Assembly (NCBI GenBank): GCA_000702245.1
Contig: JNKY01000014.1
Span: forward strand, 62,001 to 126,000
Length of the DNA stretch: 64,000 bases
From: Lachnospiraceae bacterium C6A11
GTDB taxonomy: Bacteria; Bacillota; Clostridia; Lachnospirales; Lachnospiraceae
Reading direction: 5' to 3'
Part shown: in pieces, positions 46,820-55,917 of the stretch
Position numbering within the stretch: the stretch's first letter is position 1
How the letters are laid out: the number at the start of each line of letters is the position of its first letter
Position numbers and translations under genes: made by a program
The notes under the pieces: generated by a model
Told to the model about the DNA's origin: nothing
The model's database searches: none
Seen by the model: only the letters and a program-made list of their open reading frames with translations

Positions 46820-48605
46820 CCGACAGTTCCTCCTCTCCGAGCTGTGAATATGCTATTTCCTGATACTCAGGACAGTTCTTCATAAGCTCGCTGTGCTTGC
46901 CCATTCCTACTATCCTTCCGTCATCAAGCACAAGTATCTTGTCAGCATCTCTGATAGTACCGATACGCTGGGCAACGATGATCCTTGTGGCATCGCCTGT
47001 CTTCTCCCTCAGGATCCTCCTGAGGTCTCTGTCCGTCTTGTAATCAAGTGCAGAGAAGGAATCATCAAATATGTATATTTCCGGTCTCTTATAAACCGCA
47101 CGCGCAATCGAAAGTCTCTGACGCTGACCACCCGAAACGTTTGTACCACCCTGAGCGATATGCGTATCGGTCTTATCAGGCATCGCATTAACAAACTCAG
47201 CTGCCTGAGCTATCTCGATAGCCTCATCGATCTCAGCTTCAACCTTGCCGTCTCTGCCGTAAGTAACATTCGACTTAACTGTTCCCGAGAAAAGAACCGC
47301 CTTCTGTGCGATATAACCGATCTTATCTCTTAAGTAATGAATATCATAATCCTTGACATTTACTCCATCCACGAGAACCTCGCCACTTCCGGTATCGTAA
47401 AGTCTCGGGATCAGATTTACAAGCGAGCTCTTACCGCTGGCTGTCGCACCGATGATTGCAACCGTCTCGCCCTTATTTGCGGTGAAGGAAATATCATGCA
47501 GTATGTCATCACCGCCGTCCGGATATCTGAAGCATACATTTCTAAACTCAACCGTTCCTGCCTTGCTGCTGTCGTTATCCTTCTTTGTTCCTGTGATGAT
47601 GCTGACATCTGTGTCCAGCACCTCGTTAATTCTCTTAACAGAAACCATAACTCGCGGAAGGATGATGAACATCATCGAAAGGAGCATGAACGACATAATA
47701 ACCTGTATTGCATACTGGGAAAATACAACCATGTCCGAGAAGATATCAAGCCTGTCCTCGATTGCAGCAGGGTTCATGGCTCCTGTGCTCTTATCAAACA
47801 GCTTTACATCATTTATCAGATATGCACCTATCCAGTAGATGGCCAGTGAAATACCCGAAAGAATGATAGTCATCGTCGGCATGATGAGAGACATAACGCG
47901 TCCAACAACAAGGTGAGTCTTCGTAAGGTCGTCATTAACCTCCTCGAACTTGCCCTCCTGGAACTCCTCGGCATTGTAGGCTCTTACGACTCTGATACCT
48001 GTAAGATTCTCTCTCGTAACCTTATTGATATTATCAGTGAGTGACTGTATCCTCTTAAACTTCGGCAGACATACAACAACCGTACAGAGCAGCATGATAA
48101 CGATCATAACAACCGCCGCTCCTGTCGCCATAGACCACTGCCATTCCTTATTGGCGATCTTCGTGATAGCCCAGATCATAAGGATAGGCGCCTTGATTAG
48201 TGCCTGAAGACCTATCGCGATAAGTGTCTGTACCTGTGTGATATCATTTGTTGTTCTTGTAATGAGGCTGGAGGTTGAGAACCTTCCCATCTCCTCATTG
48301 TTGAAGGTAAGAACCTTCTTAAATACGCCCTCTCTCAGATTCATCGAAAGCCCCGCTGCTACCCTTGCGGCGAAGAAGCCCGTTATGACTGCTCCCACCA
48401 TACTCAGGAATGCGCAAAGCAGCATATAAAAACCGTAAAGCAGGACCTTGCCCATTTTACTTCCCGGGGTTTCTACAAGCTTGGTGATCTTCGACATGAA
48501 TTCAGGCATCTTCAACTCAAGCCATACCTGTACAACCACGAAGGCTATACTGCAGAGGACCATGAGCATCTCTGTTCTGTTTAGTCTCTTAAGTATCTTT
48601 CCCAT
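46809..48605 (-). CDS. ABC exporter half-transporter, degenerate-site subunit
   Basis: The 598-residue protein has six membrane helices and an ATPase domain with Walker A in IIGATASGKSSLVNLI, canonical signature NVSGGQRQRLS and Walker B in IYIFDDSFSALD. The catalytic glutamate after Walker B is aspartate and the switch histidine is glutamine (VAQRIGT). This is the pattern of the non-catalytic half in heterodimeric exporters, whose partner is encoded next. ATG at 48605 follows GGGAAAAG. It is the first gene of the pair. Confidence 0.9.
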   Translation of the reverse strand: MGKILKRLNRTEMLMVLCSIAFVVVQVWLELKMPEFMSKITKLVETPGSKMGKVLLYGFYMLLCAFLSMVGAVITGFFAARVAAGLSMNLREGVFKKVLTFNNEEMGRFSTSSLITRTTNDITQVQTLIAIGLQALIKAPILMIWAITKIANKEWQWSMATGAAVVMIVIMLLCTVVVCLPKFKRIQSLTDNINKVTRENLTGIRVVRAYNAEEFQEGKFEEVNDDLTKTHLVVGRVMSLIMPTMTIILSGISLAIYWIGAYLINDVKLFDKSTGAMNPAAIEDRLDIFSDMVVFSQYAIQVIMSFMLLSMMFIILPRVMVSVKRINEVLDTDVSIITGTKKDNDSSKAGTVEFRNVCFRYPDGGDDILHDISFTANKGETVAIIGATASGKSSLVNLIPRLYDTGSGEVLVDGVNVKDYDIHYLRDKIGYIAQKAVLFSGTVKSNVTYGRDGKVEAEIDEAIEIAQAAEFVNAMPDKTDTHIAQGGTNVSGGQRQRLSIARAVYKRPEIYIFDDSFSALDYKTDRDLRRILREKTGDATRIIVAQRIGTIRDADKILVLDDGRIVGMGKHSELMKNCPEYQEIAYSQLGEEELSDGR

Positions 48606-48733
48606 TTCACTTTTCCCATTTCTTATTACATTTACATCGGTTCTGCCGGCTGACGCCGACCATACATAGTTATTATAATAATATATTTTAAATATTCAAA
48701 TGAAATATTTGTGACCTTCCCCTTTGCCAGAGC

Positions 48734-48763
48734 TTGAAGATTACGTGTATTGTATGATAATAT
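48734..48763 (+). promoter_or_regulatory. Possible promoter of the methyltransferase gene
   Basis: TTGAAG (48734-48739) and TAATAT (48758-48763), 18 bases apart, lie about 90 bases before the ATG at 48853. Confidence 0.4.
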
Positions 48764-48852
48764 ACCCTCATAATGATCCCAAAGCATATAAGGCTGCCGA
48801 AAAAATATGATGTAGCCGTTATATACCGGGTAAGCACTTTACAGGAGGAAAT

Positions 48853-50136
48853 ATGAGCGAAGCAACTGTAATCCTGAAAAAAGGAGAAGGACGTACGATC
48901 AAGGCCGGCGGTGCCTGGATCTACGATAATGAAATAGATAAGATAGATGGAGACGTAACTGATGGTGACATCGTTCGTGTCGAGGATTTCGACGGCTACC
49001 CTATGGGGCGCGGCTTTATCAACCGCAAGTCCAAGATAACCATCCGTATGATGACACGCGATCCTGAAGCGGTTATCGATGATGAATTTATAAAAGCCCG
49101 TGTTAAGGCCGCCTGGGAATACAGGAAAGCTGTTATCGATACTTCTTCCTGCCGTATCATCTTCGGAGAGGCTGATTTTCTTCCGGGGCTCGTCGTTGAT
49201 AAATACGAAGACGTTCTCGTTGTAGAGTCCCTCGCTCTGGGCATCGACCTTATGAAGCCGAAGATCCTTCAGTATCTTCAGGAGGCTCTCGCCGCCGACG
49301 GAATAACTATCCGTGCGATCTTCGAAAGAAGCGACGCGAAAATACGTGTTAAGGAAGGCCTTCCGAGAGCCAAAGGACTCATATGGACTGCAAAGGACGG
49401 TGACACCGCTTACTCGGCAGATAAAACCTATTCATATACAGAAGAAGATTTTGATCCACGCCTGGAAATCATTGAAAACGGCATTAAATATATCGTTGAT
49501 GTTGAAAACGGTCAGAAGACCGGCTTCTTCCTTGACCAGAAGGGTAACCGTATGGCTATGCAGAGCCTTATCAGAAGGATGAAGGAGGCCGGTGAATCGG
49601 TACGAGTTCTCGACTGCTTCACACACACAGGTTCCTTCGCACTTAACTGCGGGCTCGGCGGTGCCGACAGTGTTACCGGTATCGATGTTTCGGAGCTTGC
49701 AGTTGCACAAGCAACCGAGAATGCTGCTCTTAACGGACTTTCCGACCGTGTTAAGTTTGAGGAAGCCGACGTCCTCGACCTTCTCCCTAAGCTCATCGAT
49801 CAGGGTGAAAAATACGACGTTGTTATTCTTGACCCTCCTGCCTTCACCAAGACAAGAGACAAGATAAAGCAGGCCGCAAAGGGCTACCGCGAGATAAATA
49901 TCAGAGGTATGCGCCTCACACGTCACGGCGGTTATTTTGCAACCTGTTCATGCTCACACTTTATGGATTATGAAACCTTTACCGCAGTCATCGCACAGGC
50001 CGCAAAGGCCGCCCACGTAAGACTGCGCCAGATAGAATACCGTACTCAGGCATCCGACCACCCTATTCTCTGGTCAGGAGACGAGGCCGGCTACTATCTT
50101 AAATTCTACATCTTCCAGGTACTTGAGGAGAGATAA
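48853..50136 (+). CDS. RlmI-like 23S rRNA (cytosine-5) methyltransferase
   Basis: The 427-residue protein has an N-terminal PUA-like RNA-binding domain (about 1-75, KKGEGRTIKAGGAWIYDNEI), a middle region, and a Rossmann methyltransferase domain from about 220. SAM-binding motifs are VLDCFTHTGSFALN and GIDVSELAVAQATENA; the catalytic regions are ILDPPAFTK and ATCSCSHFM, with the cysteine nucleophile. The combination is that of RlmI/YccW, which makes 5-methylcytosine in 23S rRNA. AGGAGG precedes the ATG. Single gene. Confidence 0.88.
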   Translation: MSEATVILKKGEGRTIKAGGAWIYDNEIDKIDGDVTDGDIVRVEDFDGYPMGRGFINRKSKITIRMMTRDPEAVIDDEFIKARVKAAWEYRKAVIDTSSCRIIFGEADFLPGLVVDKYEDVLVVESLALGIDLMKPKILQYLQEALAADGITIRAIFERSDAKIRVKEGLPRAKGLIWTAKDGDTAYSADKTYSYTEEDFDPRLEIIENGIKYIVDVENGQKTGFFLDQKGNRMAMQSLIRRMKEAGESVRVLDCFTHTGSFALNCGLGGADSVTGIDVSELAVAQATENAALNGLSDRVKFEEADVLDLLPKLIDQGEKYDVVILDPPAFTKTRDKIKQAAKGYREINIRGMRLTRHGGYFATCSCSHFMDYETFTAVIAQAAKAAHVRLRQIEYRTQASDHPILWSGDEAGYYLKFYIFQVLEER

Positions 50137-50195
50137 TACCGGGTCATGAAACCGGCACAGCTAAAAAAGTGCATCTGCCGCTTCATTATCCACAA

Positions 50196-50231
50196 AAAAA
50201 AATCCGCAGCCATATGGTTACGGATTTTTTT
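50196..50231. terminator. Bidirectional terminator
   Basis: AAAAAAATCCG (50196-50206) pairs with CGGATTTTTTT (50221-50231); CCATATGG lies inside the loop. It separates the methyltransferase and EAL genes. Confidence 0.88.
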
Positions 50232-50242
50232 GTCATTATTTA

Positions 50243-51580
50243 TTACTGCTCTTCAGGTTTAACCTCTACTTTCTTCACAACCGCAAGATCACCCTTGTGG
50301 ACTGTTGCCAGCTCGGTTGTTGAATTCGGATCATGGTAAGGCTTTTCCTCTCCTTCTTCCTTCACAGGAGGTGGTGTGATTATCGGCTCTACCTCTTCAA
50401 GAACGCTGCAGAAGCTTATTACAAGTACATCATTTACAGCAGGATTCTTAACAAATACATTACTGATCTCTATCTTTCTGTAGATACCGTCATCACCAAA
50501 TTGTCTGATCACAAGCTCAACCGACTTCTCGCCTCTTTCATATGCAGCCAGCATATTTTTAACATTGAAGGTCTTCTTGTACATCTCGCGATCATCAGGA
50601 TGAACCGTGCTCACACTGTTTGCAAGTCTGTCTTCAAGAGAACTGATCGTACTGTTCACTCTCTTACCAAGCTCAACGCCCTGCGCAACATAGTAGCTGT
50701 TCTTCGTAAGATTCATATATGTGATGGTTGGCGACTTGGTAAATATCGCATCCATCAGAAGCTGCATAGCCGCTGCCGGCGACTGAGTAACAAGGATATC
50801 CTCCCCGTCAAGATCAGCCATATTTTCCTTACACTTCTGGATAAACTGCGGCTCAGGCATAGGCTTATCATAAATATAACCCTGAACGATCTTACAACCG
50901 TTATTTCTGAGGAAGGTAAGCTGATCCTCAGTCTCGATACCCTCTGCAACCGTATTTAACTTCAGCTTGTTTGCGAAATCAAAGATGCCTTCGAGGACAA
51001 GTCTGTCCTTCTCATCTCCGAGACCATTCAGGAAGAAGGATCTGTCAATCTTCAGAACATCCGGATTGACATCCATGATAAGGTCGAGTGAATATGAACC
51101 GTTTCCGAAATCATCGACTGCGATACGGAAGCCTTCATTTCTGATCTCTTCCATCATAACCTTAACATCATCAGGAGCCTCAAGGATTGACGACTCTGCG
51201 ATCTCAAGGATGATCAGCTGGTGAGGAATATTGAACTTATCCACAACCTCACTGAGTCTTCCGGTCGTATTCTGCTCATTTACATGCTGCCATGAAAAGT
51301 TAATAGAAATAGGGAACTTCGGTATTCCCTGCTTATCAAGCTGACTCAGGAATATGCAGGCTTCATTGAGCATATACCAGTCAAGCTCAAGTATATCACC
51401 GGTCATCTCCAGCTCAGGAATGAAATATCCCGGAACGATAACCGAGCCGTCGCTTTCGATCCATCTTGCGAGGATCTCTGCCGACCACATCTTGCTTGTA
51501 ACCACATCGTACTGAGGTTGAAAATAAGGAATAAACTTGCGTCTCGCCAGCGCTTCCTTAACTTCTTCTATAACGCCCAT
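50243..51580 (-). CDS. EAL-domain protein (c-di-GMP phosphodiesterase family)
   Basis: The 445-residue protein starts with an EAL domain (about residues 10-250), which breaks down cyclic di-GMP. The name motif is EILARW (E kept, A to I), with INFSWQHV, LEIAESSI, AVDDFGNGSYSLDL and VAEGIETEDQL; metal-binding acidic residues seem present, so activity is possible but not certain. Residues ~280-410 form a second, PAS-like region (VNSTISSLEDRLANSVSTVH). The C-terminus is polar and charged. No GGDEF domain or signal segment is seen. GGGAGG precedes the ATG at 51580, preferred over 51613. Confidence 0.82.
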   Translation of the reverse strand: MGVIEEVKEALARRKFIPYFQPQYDVVTSKMWSAEILARWIESDGSVIVPGYFIPELEMTGDILELDWYMLNEACIFLSQLDKQGIPKFPISINFSWQHVNEQNTTGRLSEVVDKFNIPHQLIILEIAESSILEAPDDVKVMMEEIRNEGFRIAVDDFGNGSYSLDLIMDVNPDVLKIDRSFFLNGLGDEKDRLVLEGIFDFANKLKLNTVAEGIETEDQLTFLRNNGCKIVQGYIYDKPMPEPQFIQKCKENMADLDGEDILVTQSPAAAMQLLMDAIFTKSPTITYMNLTKNSYYVAQGVELGKRVNSTISSLEDRLANSVSTVHPDDREMYKKTFNVKNMLAAYERGEKSVELVIRQFGDDGIYRKIEISNVFVKNPAVNDVLVISFCSVLEEVEPIITPPPVKEEGEEKPYHDPNSTTELATVHKGDLAVVKKVEVKPEEQ

Positions 51581-51625
51581 CTGTAATACCTCCCAACTAT
51601 AAATTGTAAACACCCAACTACAGAC

Positions 51626-51634
51626 ATTATAGCA
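51626..51634 (-). promoter_or_regulatory. Extended -10 promoter of the EAL gene
   Basis: TGCTATAAT on the minus strand (TATAAT at 51626-51631) matches the extended -10 form, about 46 bases before the ATG. Confidence 0.5.
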
Positions 51635-51713
51635 GATTATCTATTATTTTTCATCCTTTTTATTTTGAAATACATCCGCTGCCGCCTCCTTACGAAAAGT
51701 ATTCTCGCGCTTC

Positions 51714-51742
51714 TTGATTATGGCTGTCTTATCTGCTACAAT
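51714..51742 (+). promoter_or_regulatory. Promoter of the ABC-F gene
   Basis: TTGATT (51714-51719) and TACAAT (51737-51742) are 17 bases apart. Transcription would begin near 51749, giving a leader of about 100 bases. Confidence 0.6.
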
Positions 51743-51751
51743 CTAACTGTT

Positions 51752-51819
51752 TTTTGTGTCCTATAACACAAAATATTACTCGTATTAATGATCAAGAATA
51801 AAACAGCATGATCATTAAT
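51752..51819 (+). promoter_or_regulatory. Two hairpins in the ABC-F leader
   Basis: TTTTGTGT-CCTATA-ACACAAAA (51752-51773) and ATTAATGATCA / TGATCATTAAT (51784-51794 and 51809-51819) are perfect inverted repeats between promoter and ribosome site (GAAAGGT at 51834). Several ABC-F genes are controlled by leader attenuation, so the hairpins may be regulatory. Confidence 0.5.
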
Positions 51820-51847
51820 CAACTTTTAAACCCGAAAGGTCATATCA

Positions 51848-53887
51848 ATGATACTCAGTCTGCAGAATATTGCAAAATCCTACGGCGTAAAGACCGTATT
51901 GAAAAAGATAAACTTTCATATTGAAGAAAAGGAAAAGGTTGCGATCGTTGGCATCAACGGTGCCGGCAAGACAACACTTCTCAGGATCATCACAGGCGAG
52001 GAATCTGCCGATTCCGGAAATGTTGTGATCTCCAAGGATGTCAGGATCGGCTATCTCAGCCAGAACCAGGACGTTTCCTTCAGCAACACCATCTATGAAG
52101 AGATGCTGGTTACCAAGAAATACCTCATCGAGATGAACGACCGTATGCGCGAACTTGAGCAGCTTATGAAGCATGCCGAAGGTGAGGAGCTTGATAAGCT
52201 TCTGGAGGAATACAACGTCCTCTCCACCAAATACGACCGTGAGAACGGCTATGCCTATAAGAGTGAGATCACAGGCGTACTTAAGGGACTCGGCTTTACG
52301 GAGAAGGACTATGACAGACACATCAGTACTCTTTCCGGTGGTCAGAAGATGCGTATTGCACTCGGACGTCTGCTTCTTTCGAAGCCTGAGATACTTATGC
52401 TCGACGAGCCGACAAACCATCTGGATATGGATTCGGTTGCATGGCTCGAGGACTTCCTTGCTTCCTACAGCGGAGCTGTTATAGTTGTCAGCCATGACCG
52501 TTATTTTATAGATCGTGTCAGCACGAAGATCGTCGAGATTGACGCAGGCGTATCAACTGTATTTAACGGCAACTACTCCTTCTATGCTTCCGAAAGAGCT
52601 GCCATAAGAGCAGCCAAGATGCACGCTTACATGAATCAGCAGCAGGAAATAAAGCATCAGGAAGAGGTTATTACCAAGCTTAAGCAGTTTAACAGGGAGA
52701 AATCGATAAAGCGTGCCGAAAGCCGTGAGAAACAGCTTGCAAAGGTTGAGAGGCTTGAGAAGCCTTCCGAATATAAAGCTGAGATGCGTCTTACTCTCAC
52801 ACCAAGCAATCTCTCCGGTGAGGATGTTCTTTCGGTAACTGAACTCAGTAAGTCCTTCGGCGAGCTATCACTCTTCAAGGATTTAAATATTGATATAAAG
52901 CGCGGCGAACATGTTGCGCTTATCGGCGGAAACGGAACCGGTAAAACTACTATCCTTAAACTGATAGACCACAGGCTTACAAAGGACAGCGGGCATATCA
53001 CTCTCGGTTCACGTGTGAAGATCGGTTATTTTGATCAGGAGCACCATGACCTGTCTCCTGAGAAGACTATATTTGATGAGATGTCGGACTCCTTCCCGGA
53101 TCTGAATAATACAAGGATCAGAAACGTCCTTGCGGCCTTCCTTTTTACGGGCGAGGATGTATTTAAGCAGATCAAGGATCTGTCCGGCGGAGAAAGAGGC
53201 CGCGTGTCTCTTGCCAAGCTTATGCTCTCTCCTGCCAACTTCCTTATCCTCGATGAGCCGACCAACCATCTGGATATCCAGTCAAAGGAAATACTTGAGG
53301 ACGCGCTTTCTTCTTACGAAGGAACACTTCTCTTCGTCAGTCACGACAGATATTTTATAAATAAAGTTGCAACCAGGATACTGAACTTATCAAATAAGGT
53401 ACTTACTAACTATGCCGGCGATTATGATCATTATCTCCAGCATAAGGACGAATATTTCCGCCTCCAGCATCCGGAGTTTTTCGGTGCTACAGGCAGTTCA
53501 CAAACAGGCGGTCCACGAAACGGTTCTGCTATTCAGTCAGTGAGTAACGTATCTAACGGTTCTGCTCAGCCCGGCAGTATCGGTTCTGCTAACTCAGCTC
53601 AGCCGTATGCGGCTTCACAGAATCCTGCTCCTGCCGCCGGTTCGAAGGAAGATTTTCTACGCTTCAAGGCTGAGCAGGCCGCCATGAAGAAGCGCGAGAA
53701 TGATATAAAGAAACTCGAAGAAAAGATCTCCGCAGCCGAAGAAAAGCTCGCAGAGATAGACGAGCGTTTTATGGACCCTTCCATCGCTTCAAACGCCGGT
53801 GCTCTCGCAGACCTCTCCAAAGAACGTGAAGCCCTCGAAGCTTCCCTCCAGGAGATGTATGAAACCTGGGAGACACTTTCTGAATAA
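51848..53887 (+). CDS. ABC-F family ATPase (translation factor type)
   Basis: The 679-residue soluble protein has two ATPase domains and no membrane helix, which defines ABC-F. Walker A motifs are VGINGAGKTTLLRI and GGNGTGKTTILKL; signatures LSGGQKMRIALGRLL and LSGGERGRVSLAKL; Walker B LMLDEPTNHLD and LILDEPTNHLD. The linker around 250-300 is basic and helical (KQFNREKSIKRAESREKQLA). The end has a Ser/Gly/Asn-rich spacer (about 550-600) and a coiled coil of the ABC_tran_CTD type. Such proteins act on ribosomes as translation factors or give antibiotic protection; which applies here is not clear. Confidence 0.92.
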   Translation: MILSLQNIAKSYGVKTVLKKINFHIEEKEKVAIVGINGAGKTTLLRIITGEESADSGNVVISKDVRIGYLSQNQDVSFSNTIYEEMLVTKKYLIEMNDRMRELEQLMKHAEGEELDKLLEEYNVLSTKYDRENGYAYKSEITGVLKGLGFTEKDYDRHISTLSGGQKMRIALGRLLLSKPEILMLDEPTNHLDMDSVAWLEDFLASYSGAVIVVSHDRYFIDRVSTKIVEIDAGVSTVFNGNYSFYASERAAIRAAKMHAYMNQQQEIKHQEEVITKLKQFNREKSIKRAESREKQLAKVERLEKPSEYKAEMRLTLTPSNLSGEDVLSVTELSKSFGELSLFKDLNIDIKRGEHVALIGGNGTGKTTILKLIDHRLTKDSGHITLGSRVKIGYFDQEHHDLSPEKTIFDEMSDSFPDLNNTRIRNVLAAFLFTGEDVFKQIKDLSGGERGRVSLAKLMLSPANFLILDEPTNHLDIQSKEILEDALSSYEGTLLFVSHDRYFINKVATRILNLSNKVLTNYAGDYDHYLQHKDEYFRLQHPEFFGATGSSQTGGPRNGSAIQSVSNVSNGSAQPGSIGSANSAQPYAASQNPAPAAGSKEDFLRFKAEQAAMKKRENDIKKLEEKISAAEEKLAEIDERFMDPSIASNAGALADLSKEREALEASLQEMYETWETLSE

Positions 53888-53924
53888 TCACATTTTATTA
53901 ATAATCCACATAAAAACACAATAT

Positions 53925-53973
53925 AAAAAAATGCACCCTTAGCAGCCATAAAGCCACTTGGGGTGCATTTTTT
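53925..53973. terminator. Bidirectional terminator
   Basis: AAAAAATGCACCC (53925-53937) pairs with GGGTGCATTTTTT (53961-53973), 13 bp, shared by ABC-F and the binding-protein gene. Confidence 0.9.
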
Positions 53974-54053
53974 CATATCATGATTAACTATAATGACCTA
54001 ACCAATCATTATATTGTGATCATCTATTATATTTTACCAATAGCAATGATCAA

Positions 54054-54920
54054 TTACTGCTTTTCGTTGATAGACTTTGTGATGAAATCAGCAGGTGCCT
54101 CATCGATGATCACGTAATCAACGTTGCCGTTAAGAAGGTCCTGAACTGCAAGTGAACCGTTTCTGTATCCGGTTGTAGAAGTCTTGAAACCTTCAAAGCC
54201 CCAGCCTTCGTCACCTTCAACGTAGAACTGACCTGTTGTACCATTCTGGTAACCAATCTTTGTCTTTGAATCCTTTGACTTTAAGATTGCCTCAACTGAA
54301 GCTGCATCTGTACAGTTGTCAAACTCTGTATTGCTGCTTGGTACGATAAGCTTCTGGCTTGCCTTGTAGTATGAATCTGTAAATGTTACATACTCCTCAC
54401 GCTCAGGCTTGATCGTAAGACCTGCCATAGCGATATCACACTTATGCTGACCAACTGAAAGGCAAACTGCATCGAAATCCATATCAGAGATAACAAGCTC
54501 CATACCGAGATAATCAGCAAGTGCCTTGGCGATCTCCATGTCGATTCCATAGTAGCTGTCACCCTTTACATACTCAAACGGCTCGAAAGCTGCATTTGTT
54601 GCAACAACAAGCTGATCCTTTGAAGTATCAAGCGCTGCTGACTTAACTGCTGATGGCTCTCCATCACCGAAATACTTGTTGCAGATTGTGTCAAATGTTC
54701 CGTCGCTCATGATCTGCTTGATGAACTCATTTGTCTTCTGAAGAAGCTCCGGCTGATCCTTGTCGATACCGAAAGCATATTCCTCTTCTGTCAGCTTAAC
54801 ATCAATAACCTTTGCGGTCTTCTTCTCCTTCTTGCCGTCCTTCTTGCCACATGCTGCAAGTGAAGCACACACCATGAGAAGTGCAAGAACAAGAGCCGCT
54901 GTCTTCTTAAAACTCTTCAT
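54054..54920 (-). CDS. Amino-acid ABC transporter substrate-binding lipoprotein, apparently circularly permuted
   Basis: The 288-residue lipoprotein has a signal peptide with lipobox LAAC. The family core (SBP_bac_3) starts only at about residue 85 with QLVVATNAAFEPFEYVKGDS and runs to the end in DYVIIDEAPADFITKSINE. The module that normally closes this fold, ending in an acidic-helix segment such as KADGTYDKIYEKYFG, is instead found at residues ~40-72 (TEEEYAFGIDKDQPELLQKT then SDGTFDTICNKYFGDG), before the core. Binding residues for amino-acid ligands (FDAVCLSV, AGLTIKPERE) are in place. ATG at 54920 follows AAAGGG. It is divergent from the permease and ATPase genes, which it probably serves. 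Confidence 0.82.
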   Translation of the reverse strand: MKSFKKTAALVLALLMVCASLAACGKKDGKKEKKTAKVIDVKLTEEEYAFGIDKDQPELLQKTNEFIKQIMSDGTFDTICNKYFGDGEPSAVKSAALDTSKDQLVVATNAAFEPFEYVKGDSYYGIDMEIAKALADYLGMELVISDMDFDAVCLSVGQHKCDIAMAGLTIKPEREEYVTFTDSYYKASQKLIVPSSNTEFDNCTDAASVEAILKSKDSKTKIGYQNGTTGQFYVEGDEGWGFEGFKTSTTGYRNGSLAVQDLLNGNVDYVIIDEAPADFITKSINEKQ

Positions 54921-54985
54921 ATATCTACCCTTTCCGGATGCTTTTTTTCTTCTCCGCATCCATATATATTTTAAAACCAGTGAAG

Positions 54986-55014
54986 ATATTAACACCAAAC
55001 TTTTTAATATGCAA
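54986..55014 (-). promoter_or_regulatory. Promoter of the binding-protein gene
   Basis: TTGCAT (55009-55014) and TAATAT (54986-54991) are 17 bases apart on the minus strand. Confidence 0.6.
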
Positions 55015-55048
55015 CCGAATTTCACGTATTTACGTCATTTTCTTCAAA

Positions 55049-55078
55049 TTGACAATTGCATTATTTCTTATGTTATGT
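55049..55078 (+). promoter_or_regulatory. Possible promoter of the amino-acid permease gene
   Basis: A consensus TTGACA (55049-55054) is followed at 18 bases by TTATGT (55073-55078); a TATAAT also lies at 55078-55083 but at 23 bases. The divergent intergenic region thus serves both halves of the transporter. Confidence 0.4.
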
Positions 55079-55206
55079 ATAATGTGTGATATGTGTCATT
55101 ATGCGATTCGGAGATACAAAGTAATATTTGCTCTTTCAAAGGACATCTGCCGGATTGCTTTTCTATTAGTTTAGTCCAATCATATAAAGATCAAGAGGTA
55201 AGAAAA

Positions 55207-55917
55207 GTGGGAAGTTTCGGACAAAAATTCGATAGTTTCTGGGAAATATTTATAAAATACAAAGGCTACACCAAGGTCCTTGAAGGCCTGAAAAATACAG
55301 CCATCATCGCCATCACGGGTCTTATAATCGGTCTCCTTATCGGAACCCTTATCGCGACCGTGCGCGTTATCCCGAAGTACAAGGTACTCCCGAGGATACT
55401 GAACGGCTTCTGCTCGTTCTACGTATGGATTTTCAGAGGAACGCCTATGGTAGTTCAGCTGCTGCTCTTCTACTACGTTCTGCTTCCTATCATGGAGGTA
55501 AATATGACCGGCGTCAAGGTTGCCTGCATCGTATTTGGTCTTAACTCCGGAGCCTACATCTCCGAGATCATGCGAAGCGGTATCCAGTCCGTTGATCACG
55601 GCCAGATGGAAGGCGGAAGATCGGTTGGTCTCAGCTTTGCTACGACAATGATCCAGATCGTCATTCCACAGGCGATCAAAAATATACTTCCAACACTCGG
55701 AAACGAGTTTATTTCCCTCATTAAGGAAACATCTGTTGTAAGCTTCGTAGGTGCGACAGACCTCTACGTTGCATTCAACAAGATCGGAACCAACAATTAC
55801 GAGTTCATGGTTCCTTATCTTGTGATGGCTCTTATCTATCTTGTAATAGTCATCATAATCAGCTTACTTATCAAACTTATGGAAAGGAGCCTGAAGAAGA
55901 GTGATAGACGTAATTAA
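55207..55917 (+). CDS. Amino-acid ABC transporter permease
   Basis: The 236-residue protein has five membrane helices and the HisM/GlnP pattern: [16 protein letters not shown] at the start, [20 protein letters not shown], and the EAA loop [21 protein letters not shown], followed by [17 protein letters not shown]. The start is a GTG at 55207 with AAGAGG upstream; the longer frame at 55093 adds residues unlike the family. The gene overlaps the ATPase gene by 17 bases. Its substrate is probably a polar amino acid or cystine. Confidence 0.9.
   Translation: MGSFGQKFDSFWEIFIKYKGYTKVLEGLKNTAIIAITGLIIGLLIGTLIATVRVIPKYKVLPRILNGFCSFYVWIFRGTPMVVQLLLFYYVLLPIMEVNMTGVKVACIVFGLNSGAYISEIMRSGIQSVDHGQMEGGRSVGLSFATTMIQIVIPQAIKNILPTLGNEFISLIKETSVVSFVGATDLYVAFNKIGTNNYEFMVPYLVMALIYLVIVIIISLLIKLMERSLKKSDRRN

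Noticed and set aside
51720-51746. Eight-codon leader peptide before ABC-F
   Set aside because: It has no ribosome site and lies within the predicted promoter spacer and -10.
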